Positions 1-5,149 of a stretch of 5,754 bases of DNA are shown here, piece by piece. Made by a program: the position numbers and the translations under genes. A model generated the notes under the pieces. That model ran no database searches. It saw only the letters and a program-made list of their open reading frames with translations, and was not told where the DNA came from. The first letter of the stretch is position 1. The number at the start of each line of letters is the position of its first letter. The stretch comes from Clostridiales bacterium (GTDB lineage: Bacteria; Bacillota; Clostridia; Oscillospirales; Oscillospiraceae). The stretch is from the NCBI GenBank assembly GCA_021205375.1, contig JAJPXR010000223.1, positions 1 to 5,754 of the forward strand, in the 5' to 3' direction.

Positions 1-174
1 GATTTATTACTTACCCCCAACGAGCAACAACCAGATGGGCGGAACATATTTTACGCAAGGGGAAGCGACTTACAGCTTCCCCCAAGGGGCCCCATACCTA
101 TTTGTTATTACTTGTTAAAAATAATTTTGGATGGTGATGGATGGAGCCATATGGGGATGTTTCTTACTTGCGAG
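1..174. other. Gene-free left edge with strong hairpin
   Basis: I see no convincing coding region here. A perfect 8-bp inverted repeat (GGGGAAGC at 59-66, GCTTCCCC at 75-82) encloses an 8-nt loop. The same C run (79-83) can pair instead with GGGG at 86-89, which itself starts the palindrome GGGGCCCC (86-93), so two folds compete. No T run follows on either strand, so it does not look like a simple terminator. It lies downstream of the minus-strand HTH genes and could be a relaxase oriT or another recognition site. That is inference only. Confidence 0.35.
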
Positions 175-525
175 TTAGGGTGGATCGCTATCTTTTGAGT
201 GGGGGTCATATGGATTCTTTCTCTTATTGTATTGCTGTCCTCTGTTAAAAAATAAACTCGGCTGGTCCCCATTGTGCTTGCTGCTCCAGGAGAAAGCACA
301 CTCCCCGAATCCCAGGGAGTATGCTCTCTTGGCAAGTATGTCAGTGCAGCTCAGCCATTGCCACAATGTAATCTTCAACGGATTTTTAGGCACCTTCCAA
401 ATGCGGCCCTGTTGAAATCCACGGATTCGCTTGTCTTGCAGTAGCGGATAGAGACTGTTGCGGCTGATATGCAGAATCTCACAGACTTCATCTGTGGTCA
501 ATAAGTCGTTGTATCCTTCCAACAT
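175..525 (-). CDS. Excisionase-like helix-turn-helix protein, apparently frameshifted
   Basis: As sequenced this is a 116-codon ORF. Residues 1-47 are a clear excisionase/MerR-like HTH domain: LLTTDEVCEILHISRNSLYP forms the first helices, followed by RIRGFQQGRIWKVP as the wing. Such proteins bind DNA and often act as directionality factors or repressors in mobile elements. The family usually continues with a short helix and ends near 60-70 residues. Here the frame is lost after KVPK. Restoring one A in the A run complementary to 383-387 gives KSVEDYIVAMAELH and a stop at 341-343, a 61-aa protein of normal length. The tail from 340 down to 175 is therefore probably out-of-frame translation and runs through a hairpin. 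The ATG at 525-523 is preceded by AGGAAGG, 11 nt away. The upstream gene's stop lies 6 nt before, so the two are cotranscribed. The HTH core is intact, so DNA binding may survive. Confidence 0.75.
   Translation of the reverse strand: MLEGYNDLLTTDEVCEILHISRNSLYPLLQDKRIRGFQQGRIWKVPKNPLKITLWQWLSCTDILAKRAYSLGFGECAFSWSSKHNGDQPSLFFNRGQQYNKRKNPYDPHSKDSDPP
291..329 (-). terminator. Hairpin just after the ancestral HTH stop
   Basis: Arms 291-305 and 315-329 form a 15-bp stem with a 9-nt loop. Its only two imperfect positions (294/326 and 299/321) are G-U pairs in minus-strand RNA but A-C mismatches in plus-strand RNA, so it fits a minus-strand transcript. It begins 11 nt after the reconstructed stop at 341-343. 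There is no strong T run directly behind it (only TTTCTCC, with a T-rich stretch near 252-244). It could be a weak terminator or a 3'-end stabiliser. Confidence 0.5.
383..387 (-). other. Probable frameshift site in an A5 run
   Basis: On the minus strand the sequence reads CCTAAAAATCC. With six A residues the reading becomes Pro-Lys-Lys-Ser-Val-Glu-Asp-Tyr, the expected end of an excisionase-type HTH domain. With five it becomes Pro-Lys-Asn-Pro-Leu. This could be a real inactivating deletion, a sequencing indel, or a site where polymerase slippage restores some full-length product. Confidence 0.65.
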
Positions 526-531
526 AGGTCA

Positions 532-834
532 TCAATCCTTCCTGTTTTTACAATGATTTCGTTGCTTGCAGTAGATGCACTGGCAAACGTTTTTGTCCCT
601 TCTGTTGCTCCTTTTCTGCCTGGCACAAGACAGACCCATTTTATCAATTTGCTGCATCACGGCCATCTCTGTTCGCTGGAGCAAAACGGCCATTTCAGAG
701 ATGCCAACGCCTTTCCAGAACAAGTGCTCCAAATGCCTGTGTTCGTCCTCTGACCAATAATTTCCTTCCCGATCCAACTGACCGGTTCGGGAACGCATCA
801 GCTTAATAGACTCTCGAAAATCGTTTTCGGACAT
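532..834 (-). CDS. Small HTH-like protein with C-terminal Cys cluster
   Basis: This is a 100-residue protein. Residues 27-68 (YWSEDEHRHLEHLFWKGVGI and following) read as a SANT/Myb-like or sigma-like three-helix fold: a Trp, an acidic helix, a G-V-G-I-S-E turn and a Q-R-T-E-x-A-V recognition helix. DNA binding is therefore likely. A basic stretch (71-80) leads to C84-x-C86-x2-C89-x5-C95, which could bind a metal. Small proteins of this layout occur in mobile elements of gut Firmicutes, but I know no experimental function. The ATG at 834 follows AAGGAGA with 9-nt spacing. Its stop is 6 nt before the excisionase-like gene, so the pair forms one operon. The likely control sequence lies at 852-917. 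It may be a regulator of element maintenance or transfer. Confidence 0.75.
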   Translation of the reverse strand: MSENDFRESIKLMRSRTGQLDREGNYWSEDEHRHLEHLFWKGVGISEMAVLLQRTEMAVMQQIDKMGLSCARQKRSNRRDKNVCQCIYCKQRNHCKNRKD

Positions 835-851
835 AACAAAAAATCTCCTTT

Positions 852-917
852 CGATGATGTGATATTTTTACCTTTTGGTAAAGCATCATCGTTTTACCCC
901 TATGTTCATCAGTAAAA
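852..917 (-). promoter_or_regulatory. Nested inverted repeats upstream of the HTH operon
   Basis: Outer arms CGATGATG (852-859) and CATCATCG (884-891) are perfect 8-bp complements. Inside them TTTACC (867-872) and GGTAAA (877-882) form a 6-bp palindrome around TTTT. Further out, TTTTACC (892-898) and GTAAAA (912-917) repeat the inner motif as a second inverted pair. The block ends one base before the ribosome binding site at 844-850. It could be operator DNA for one of the two HTH proteins it controls, or a leader hairpin affecting translation. I could not assign a convincing -35/-10 pair between 860 and 960. Confidence 0.5.
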
Positions 918-1017
918 TAAAAATCTACACAAGGGAGAACGTTCAACCAAGATAAAACCCATTCAGTTGAGAAAAAACCAAAAAAATAAAACTTTTATCT
1001 ATCTGAAAAACGTGCAG

Positions 1018-1063
1018 AAAAAATGCCGCCGGAGCCTTATGGCAGTCCAAAAAGCCCCGGCGG
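1018..1063 (-). terminator. Rho-independent terminator of the resolvase unit
   Basis: In minus-strand RNA, 1063-1053 pairs with 1036-1026 as an 11-bp GC-rich stem (with G-U pairs) around a 16-nt loop. It is followed by CA and six U residues (1023-1018). It lies 17 nt after the stop of the 33-codon ORF and closes the resolvase transcription unit. Confidence 0.8.
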
Positions 1064-1080
1064 TGCCGTATGGTGGAAGA

Positions 1081-1182
1081 TTACAAATCAATGTTACGGC
1101 TGCTCAGAAAGACGGACACAGCCAGCAACGCACCCTCGGCAAAACTGTTGAAGGCGGCTTTGGTAAACGCAGCTAAGAGCAT
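1081..1182 (-). CDS. Hypothetical 33-aa peptide
   Basis: This short ORF begins MLLAAFTKAAFNSFAEG and ends in SSRNIDL. Its support is the ATG at 1182 preceded by AGAGGTGA with 8-nt spacing, a position between the 26-codon ORF and the terminator, and the same strand as the resolvase. Residues 2-27 are mostly hydrophobic with spaced Lys, Asn and Glu, so it may be an amphipathic or membrane-associated helix. I do not recognise a family. It could be a small membrane peptide of the element, or a leader-like ORF without function. Confidence 0.5.
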   Translation of the reverse strand: MLLAAFTKAAFNSFAEGALLAVSVFLSSRNIDL

Positions 1183-1222
1183 ATGAAAATCACCTCTTTT
1201 CTGTTTGATATTAGAGTGGGGC

Positions 1223-1303
1223 TCACTCGCCGTTAGCGAGAACAATTTCCGACAGGCAGAGCACCGTCAACGTGACGACAAAGCCCAATGCAGCCCAACG
1301 CAT
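1223..1303 (-). CDS. Hypothetical 26-aa single-span membrane peptide
   Basis: The ORF begins MRWAALGFVVTLTVLCLSE and ends IVLANGE. Residues 3-23 are almost entirely hydrophobic, enough for one membrane span, with a positive N-terminus and an acidic C-terminus. AGGAGGG stands 7 nt before the ATG at 1303, an optimal arrangement. The start is only 3 nt after the resolvase stop (1307-1309), so translation is probably coupled. An overlapping ATG at 1310 in another frame gives a 25-codon product that is less hydrophobic and has poorer spacing. The function is unknown. A holin-like or type I toxin-like peptide is conceivable, but nothing in the sequence proves it. Confidence 0.55.
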   Translation of the reverse strand: MRWAALGFVVTLTVLCLSEIVLANGE

Positions 1304-1306
1304 TTC

Positions 1307-1864
1307 TCATCCCTCCTCTCTACTCTGGACTCTGCGGTAAAAAGTACTTTTGGTCATATTCAGACGCTTCATCGCTTCGGCGGCGGTCAGTTCTTTCCGC
1401 CTCCAGCGAGAAACGACCTCATCAAATTCGGGCCGCTCAATGGGGCGGCGACCCTTGTAAATGCCGTTGCGTTTGGCAATGGCGATACCCTCCTGCTGAC
1501 GCTGGAGGATGTACTCCCGCTCTAACTCCGCAACCGCGCCGAACACGGTGAGCATAAAGCGGCCCGTGGGGGTCGTGGTGTCGATGGCCTCCTTCTTGGA
1601 GACAAACTCCACGTTTTTCCTTTGCAGTTGCTCCATCAGCTCCAGCAGGTCACGGGTGTTGCGGGCAAACCGACTGATGGATTCCACAATTACCATGTCG
1701 CCCTCCCGCATAAACTCCAGCATCCGGTTCAGTTCCGGGCGGTTCCGCGTCTTGCCGCTCATACGGTCAATGAAAATGAGCTCCACGCCCAGTTCTTGCA
1801 TCAGCACTTCCTGGCGTGCTGTGTTCTGGTCGGCGCTGCTGATGCGAATGTATCCAATTTTCAA
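1307..1864 (-). CDS. Small serine recombinase (resolvase/invertase family)
   Basis: The product is 185 aa, the usual length for Tn3-type resolvases and invertases. The N-terminal catalytic domain carries GYIRISSADQN with the probable nucleophile Ser9 (equivalent to Ser10 of gamma-delta resolvase), R7, D33-R34-x-SGK and S64-R65-F-A-R68-N with the two conserved active-site arginines. FGAVAELERE (108-117) starts the long dimerisation helix. The C-terminus (about 137-181, KGRRP then LTAAEAMKRLNMTKSTFYRR) is the HTH that binds half-sites. The start is TTG at 1864: an in-frame TGA at 1870-1868 rules out anything further upstream, and GAGGAGGT sits 14 nt away. The 134-bp gap before it holds repeats matching a res locus, which suggests it resolves multimers or cointegrates and represses itself. 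Inversion is an alternative role. Confidence 0.93.
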   Translation of the reverse strand: MKIGYIRISSADQNTARQEVLMQELGVELIFIDRMSGKTRNRPELNRMLEFMREGDMVIVESISRFARNTRDLLELMEQLQRKNVEFVSKKEAIDTTTPTGRFMLTVFGAVAELEREYILQRQQEGIAIAKRNGIYKGRRPIERPEFDEVVSRWRRKELTAAEAMKRLNMTKSTFYRRVQSREEG

Positions 1865-1888
1865 TTTTCAGGTTACACCTCCTCGTTT

Positions 1889-1992
1889 GTCCCAATAGGG
1901 TCCCTCTTGCAAAATGGAACGTCCCAAAAGCCGAAAAACGACCCTAATGGGACGCTTTTGTGGTGTCCCATTAGGGTGTACCCTATTGAGAC
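1889..1992. promoter_or_regulatory. Putative three-subsite res locus of the resolvase
   Basis: Six half-sites related to GTCCCATTAGGGT lie in alternating orientation. The site I candidate at 1965-1992 is 28 bp: GTCCCATTAGGGT, central GT (1978-1979), then an inverted copy matching at 11 of 13 positions. The site II candidate is 1921-1953 (33 bp) and its inverted half is an exact copy of the site I half. The site III candidate is 1889-1920 (32 bp), with one half matching at 12 of 13 and a weak partner. The 28-bp first site with a central dinucleotide, the longer accessory sites and their position upstream of the gene, with site I farthest away, all match known Tn3-family res organisation. Two half-sites (1908-1920, 1921-1933) are weak. 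Confidence 0.7.
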
Positions 1993-1998
1993 GGTTAC

Positions 1999-2358
1999 TC
2001 ACCTCGTCTCTGGGTCATATGGCAGAGCAATCAGCTCCCCATTCAACCGGATAAACCGCCTCGGCCAATAGTAACGCTCCTTGAACCGTTCCATCAGGTC
2101 CGGCGGCAGGTCGGTAAAGTCCTCTTTACCCAGCCCGCAGATGAAACAGGTTCCGGCAATGATGATGCCGGTGTCAATCACCCGATTCAGCGGCAGGCCC
2201 AGCAACAAACCTTCGTCATTGCAGACCACCGCTGCCTGTTCCGGGAACGGGTAAATGGCCTGAATTGTGCCACCGACAATGCGCTGCATTTCGCTGAGCT
2301 CATGCGGAATATCGGCATCCTTTGCCAGTTTGCCCGGCTCCAACAGAAGAATTTTCAT
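1999..2358 (-). CDS. DUF3846 domain-containing protein
   Basis: This is a 119-aa protein covering essentially one DUF3846 domain. Recognisable parts are MKILLLEPGK (1-10), the VGG-x-IQAIYPF block (28-38), CNDEGLLLGLPLNR (46-59) and IIAGTCFICGL (67-77). The C-terminus carries WPRRFIRLNGE. The family is common on plasmids, conjugative elements and phages, and no biochemical role is established to my knowledge. I chose the ATG at 2358 because AAGGGGA is 6 nt upstream and the domain begins at once with the hydrophobic MKILLLEPG. An ATG eight codons earlier (2382) would overlap the previous gene and add residues unlike the family. The gene starts 11 nt after the glutaminase stop, whose TAA overlaps its ribosome binding site, so it is the third gene of the amidoligase operon. 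Confidence 0.85.
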   Translation of the reverse strand: MKILLLEPGKLAKDADIPHELSEMQRIVGGTIQAIYPFPEQAAVVCNDEGLLLGLPLNRVIDTGIIIAGTCFICGLGKEDFTDLPPDLMERFKERYYWPRRFIRLNGELIALPYDPETR

Positions 2359-2369
2359 GCTCGTTCCCC

Positions 2370-3368
2370 TTACACCGGACATGCGGCATCCCGCAGGCAG
2401 ACATCCAGCATCATGGGATCGTAGAACATTTCCTCCAGGTCCATCCAGGTATAACCGGCGTCCAACAACAGCTGCTGATCCTCCCGCATGACCCCGATGC
2501 TCTCCCCGAACTCCATCAGCTCCTCCAGGTAAGAGGGCTGCTCCTCGTCAGGTGTCATGGAGGGGTGCGTAGGGTAAGTGGGATAAGTGGGGTAGTAGGG
2601 ATACCTGCCGCCCCAACCATAAAGGTTGAACGTGGACTGGAGCAAATAGTCGTTTTGAAATTGCTCAACGTGGCGGGAACCTTCTGGCGTGATTTTCAGG
2701 ATCTCCCCCTGCTTGAGGGGAATCTCCTTCCGGTGGCGGCGGTTCAGGCGCAGTTTCGTTGTAGCCTGGTCCAAAATCTCCTTGGTGGAGGCGTAGATGT
2801 AAAAGCCCTCTCTGGGGAAGTGGTAGATGCACATGGGATTGTTCCCCTTGACGATAAAGAGGTTGTTTTTGTCATCCAACACCGTGAAGGTGAAGGTGCC
2901 CTGCATGGCCTCCGCCATCTTCCGCAGGCTGTGAAAGTTCAGCGTTCCAGATTTCTCAAGCAACTGAACGGCCACATAGCTGTCCGTTTCGATTTTAGTC
3001 TTGGGCAGTTGGTACTGGACCTTCAAAAGCTGGTCGTTGTGGATGACGCCGTTGTGGGCCAGCGAGAAAGAGGTGTTTCCGGCCCGGCCCTTAAACGGGT
3101 GGTTGTTGTAGTTGCAGTGCTCGTCCCCCTGAGTAGCCATACGGGTGTGGCCCATGATGAAGCGGGCCTGGGACGGGGGCTGAAAGTTCACCAGATGAGC
3201 AGGTTTGGGCGCTTTGTAGACCGACACGTGCCGGTTGACGCAGTAAGCAATTCCCGCTGCGTCCGTCCCACGGGCTTCACACTCTCTGGCCAGCACTGCC
3301 AGCATTTGCCGACGGCGAGGCAGGGACAGCCTTCCATGATAGTCCAAAATTCCAAACAAGCAGCACAT
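2370..3368 (-). CDS. Class II glutamine amidotransferase (Ntn-type glutaminase)
   Basis: This 332-aa cytoplasmic protein starts MCCLFGILDY, placing a Cys right after the initiator Met, the catalytic N-terminal nucleophile once Met is removed. Further glutaminase signatures are R33-G34-T-D-A-A-G, G73-H-T-R76-M-A-T, the oxyanion-hole pair N106-G107 in LAHNGVIHND, and T128-D129. These match the glutaminase half of GlmS and PurF, which frees ammonia from glutamine. No sugar-isomerase or phosphoribosyltransferase domain follows, so the acceptor reaction must lie in another protein. The upstream amidoligase, joined by a TAATG overlap, is the obvious partner. Residues 256-270 are a Tyr-Pro-Thr linker (YPYYPTYPTYPTHPS), followed by an acidic helical tail of unknown role. 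The ATG at 3368 has GGAGG 7 nt upstream. A longer in-frame start 26 codons earlier would bury the catalytic Cys and is rejected. Confidence 0.9.
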   Translation of the reverse strand: MCCLFGILDYHGRLSLPRRRQMLAVLARECEARGTDAAGIAYCVNRHVSVYKAPKPAHLVNFQPPSQARFIMGHTRMATQGDEHCNYNNHPFKGRAGNTSFSLAHNGVIHNDQLLKVQYQLPKTKIETDSYVAVQLLEKSGTLNFHSLRKMAEAMQGTFTFTVLDDKNNLFIVKGNNPMCIYHFPREGFYIYASTKEILDQATTKLRLNRRHRKEIPLKQGEILKITPEGSRHVEQFQNDYLLQSTFNLYGWGGRYPYYPTYPTYPTHPSMTPDEEQPSYLEELMEFGESIGVMREDQQLLLDAGYTWMDLEEMFYDPMMLDVCLRDAACPV

Positions 3369-4486
3369 TACAGTTCCTCCTCTCCCTGCACCGGTTCGCA
3401 GACGTACAGGCGGCGCTCTTTCAGGTAGTTCACAAGTTCCGGGCACCGCTGGGTATCTAGGCGGGCTACAAATTCCACCCAGGTCAGGTCACTCATTTCC
3501 TCATCAGACGAAGAAAAAGCCACATCGCAGATCTCGTTGACGAGCTGCAATGTGGCTTTCAGCGTGGAACAGCGAAGCGTTCCCCGGAACATCCGAAATT
3601 CGATGGTGCTGTGGTTCAGCAGGTTGACGCAGGAATACCGGCTGTAACACTTGTTTTTCGCCGTTTCCATAACCTCTTTGGGGCTGTCCTTGCGCCCGTA
3701 ACGAGCCGCCCACTGCTGCATCTGAGAAACTGTCCGGCGGCTGAATTTCAGCAGCTCATTCCAGTTGTTTTCCACAAAGAACAGAATACGGGCAATGGTG
3801 TCCTCCTGCTGGGCAGGGGTGTCGCCCAGGCTGTCGCGGTTCACATGGACGTGCGGGCCGCAGGTAGAAGTCTGGTGGCTCCGGTATCCCATGTTCACGG
3901 CGGAGCGAAGCAGTTCCGACCACGGCATAACGGTTTCGTGGTACGCCAGGGTCATAGGGTGGGTGACAATTTCAAAGCCGCAGTTGATGGAGCCGTCATG
4001 CTTGCAGTAGATCCGCTCCTCGTTCGCGTTGGCAAGGTCGATCAGCCGGGAGGCGTGGTCGTCGTATTCCCCGCCCCGGTCGATCTCCAGTTCCACGCCG
4101 AGGAAACGCTTACCGTTGCCGTAGAAGATGGGAACGGGCTTGTAGCCGTAGTTCTGGATAGGGTGGCTCCGGCTGGCAAACTGCGCTGCGCAGCTCCGGC
4201 AGTAGGGCGCATCCTCGTCGTCCTCGTCGGGATAGCAGGCGGCGTCATAGTACAAAATCCGTCCGCACTCGGTACAGGTGGTGTAGTGCCGGTCATAGCA
4301 AGAATCACAGACGATGGTATGGCTGTCGCTGACGGTGTCAGACCGCCAGACGCGGTTTTCGCAGCAGTCGCAGATGACGGTTTCATCCTCGAAACAGTCG
4401 TCGCAGAGTTGCCGACCGTCGAAGATGTGCCGCTCGTCCAGGGGCGTTTCGCATCCGCAAATGGAACAGATAAAGGTTTCGCTCAT
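3368..4486 (-). CDS. Amidoligase family protein with N-terminal Cys-pair zinc modules
   Basis: This is a 372-aa protein. Residues 1-100 hold serial Cys pairs (C7/C10, C28/C31, C39/C42, C60/C63, C71/C74, C96/C99), probably several zinc-ribbon or treble-clef units for binding protein or nucleic acid. From about 120 the glutamine-synthetase/GCS-like amidoligase (COOH-NH2 ligase) fold follows: G130-V-E-L-E-I-D, D164-G-S then GFEIVTHPM (170-178), C209-G-P-H-V-H-V-N and S293-T-I-E-F-R-M-F-R-G (293-302). Such enzymes are predicted to form an amide bond between a carboxylate and an amine using ATP. The substrate is unknown. The neighbouring glutaminase suggests ammonia or glutamine-derived nitrogen as donor, and the zinc modules suggest a macromolecular target. 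The ATG at 4486 follows GGAGGT with 8-nt spacing. Its stop overlaps the next start by one base. Transcription probably starts near 4566 and may be attenuated at 4535-4501. Confidence 0.88.
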   Translation of the reverse strand: MSETFICSICGCETPLDERHIFDGRQLCDDCFEDETVICDCCENRVWRSDTVSDSHTIVCDSCYDRHYTTCTECGRILYYDAACYPDEDDEDAPYCRSCAAQFASRSHPIQNYGYKPVPIFYGNGKRFLGVELEIDRGGEYDDHASRLIDLANANEERIYCKHDGSINCGFEIVTHPMTLAYHETVMPWSELLRSAVNMGYRSHQTSTCGPHVHVNRDSLGDTPAQQEDTIARILFFVENNWNELLKFSRRTVSQMQQWAARYGRKDSPKEVMETAKNKCYSRYSCVNLLNHSTIEFRMFRGTLRCSTLKATLQLVNEICDVAFSSSDEEMSDLTWVEFVARLDTQRCPELVNYLKERRLYVCEPVQGEEEL

Positions 4487-4500
4487 GGTACATTACCTCC

Positions 4501-4535
4501 AAAATAAAAATGGCCCTGGGCTGGTGGCCCAGGGC
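4501..4535 (-). terminator. Terminator-like hairpin in the amidoligase leader (possible attenuator)
   Basis: In minus-strand RNA a perfect 9-bp stem GCCCUGGGC/GCCCAGGGC (4535-4527 with 4521-4513, 5-nt loop) is followed by CAUUUUUAUUUU (4512-4501). This is a strong intrinsic terminator. The ribosome binding site GGAGGT (4500-4495) begins at the next base, and a second hairpin (4544-4550 with 4559-4565) precedes it. With the promoter placed upstream, the layout looks like attenuation. It could instead simply end an upstream transcript. Confidence 0.7.
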
Positions 4536-4572
4536 AAATGTGGTAAGGGATTGTTGTTTCCCTTATGGAAAT

Positions 4573-4581
4573 AATATATCA
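4573..4581 (-). promoter_or_regulatory. Candidate extended -10 promoter for the amidoligase operon
   Basis: On the minus strand TGATATATT (4581-4573) matches the extended -10 form TGnTATAAT at all but one base. The expected -35 position near 4596-4602 has no good match, which is common for extended -10 promoters. Transcription would start near 4566, directly before the two leader hairpins. Confidence 0.45.
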
Positions 4582-5080
4582 TTGAAATTTGGGAGGTTGA
4601 CGAACTACGAGATTGACAGTTAATAAAATCATCTGTCCAGGCGTAACTGCAATGTGCAATGCCGACAAGAACCCCAGCGGGGCATCACAACTCTGTGACC
4701 ACCCTGCCGGGGCATTTATTTGCAAAAATCGGCCAAACAAAAAATCAGAAGCCTTCGAGGCTGCCGGAACTGCTCTTTAAGCATCTTCCTTAACGAACAA
4801 ATAGCGCAGATATGCTGAAATTCCAGGAAATTTCTTTATGTGCTGACCACTCTTTCGACCACTGGCGTTAAGCTGCGGCTGTTAGCATACGCGTTTCTTT
4901 TCTTCCCCTCCGTAACATAAGTTTTAATACATATTTGCAGCAGGTACCTTATAAATCAGCCCGTTCCGGGCCACATGGACCGTTGTCAGGACCCCGACCA
5001 TGATTTTGACCACTCTTCCTGTGCTTTTTCGACACTACCGCTTGATCGTCTCCTCGAAAATTCCAATTATCTATGTGAAA
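4582..5080. other. Gene-free control region with repeats
   Basis: No credible gene is visible. The stretch contains a tandem repeat TGCAATG (4648-4654, 4655-4661), two related GC-rich blocks ending in GGGGCAT (4672-4685 and 4702-4715) flanking TCACA/TGTGA, and a hairpin (4750-4762) with a minus-strand T run at 4744-4739. A near-palindrome GAAATTCC/GGAAATTTC (4817-4834) and a small stem (4959-4971) follow. One minus-strand frame reads protein-like between stops (for example 4881-4780 and 4776-4582) but lacks starts, so a decayed gene is possible. Confidence 0.4.
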
Positions 5081-5096
5081 ATTGACTAAATGACGA

Positions 5097-5125
5097 TTGA
5101 CTTAGCAGGAAAAAAGAGGTACAAT
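5097..5125 (+). promoter_or_regulatory. Sigma-70-type promoter for the Cys-repeat gene
   Basis: TTGACT (5097-5102) and TACAAT (5120-5125) are separated by exactly 17 bp, each five of six matches to consensus. A second TTGACT lies 15 bp upstream (5082-5087). Transcription would start near 5132, leaving a leader of about 108 nt before the ATG at 5240. Confidence 0.75.
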
Positions 5126-5135
5126 ACCGATAGTG

Positions 5136-5149
5136 TAGGGTTGTCCCTA
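5136..5149 (+). promoter_or_regulatory. Operator-like palindrome at the predicted start site
   Basis: TAGGG (5136-5140) and CCCTA (5145-5149) are inverted around TTGT, a few bases after the predicted transcription start. The site could bind a repressor. Its TAGGGT and GTCCC elements resemble the resolvase half-sites at 1889-1992, but in a different arrangement. Confidence 0.3.

Noticed and set aside
108..335. Minus-strand ORF of up to 75 codons (internal start at 272 gives 54)
   Set aside because: It has a poor ribosome binding site and no recognisable features, and overlaps the hairpin and the shifted HTH tail. It could not be supported as a gene.
1509..2071. Plus-strand ORFs over the resolvase and res region
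   Set aside because: They are antisense to a catalytically complete recombinase, have no family features and cross the res repeats.
2322..3428. 368-codon plus-strand ORF
   Set aside because: It lies antisense to the glutaminase, which has all catalytic motifs, a ribosome binding site and operon context. The plus-strand ORF is a by-product of GC-rich codon use.
3611..4507. 298-codon plus-strand ORF
   Set aside because: It is antisense to the amidoligase, whose motifs are clear. Its Val/Ala-rich composition is typical of a reverse-strand shadow.
4597..4626. Plus-strand promoter TTGACG with TAATAA
   Set aside because: The -10 match is weak and no plus-strand gene or leader follows it for about 500 bp.
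4629..4715. 28-codon minus-strand ORF in the GC-rich repeat blocks
   Set aside because: No ribosome binding site precedes it, and its sequence follows from the repeated GGGGCAT blocks.
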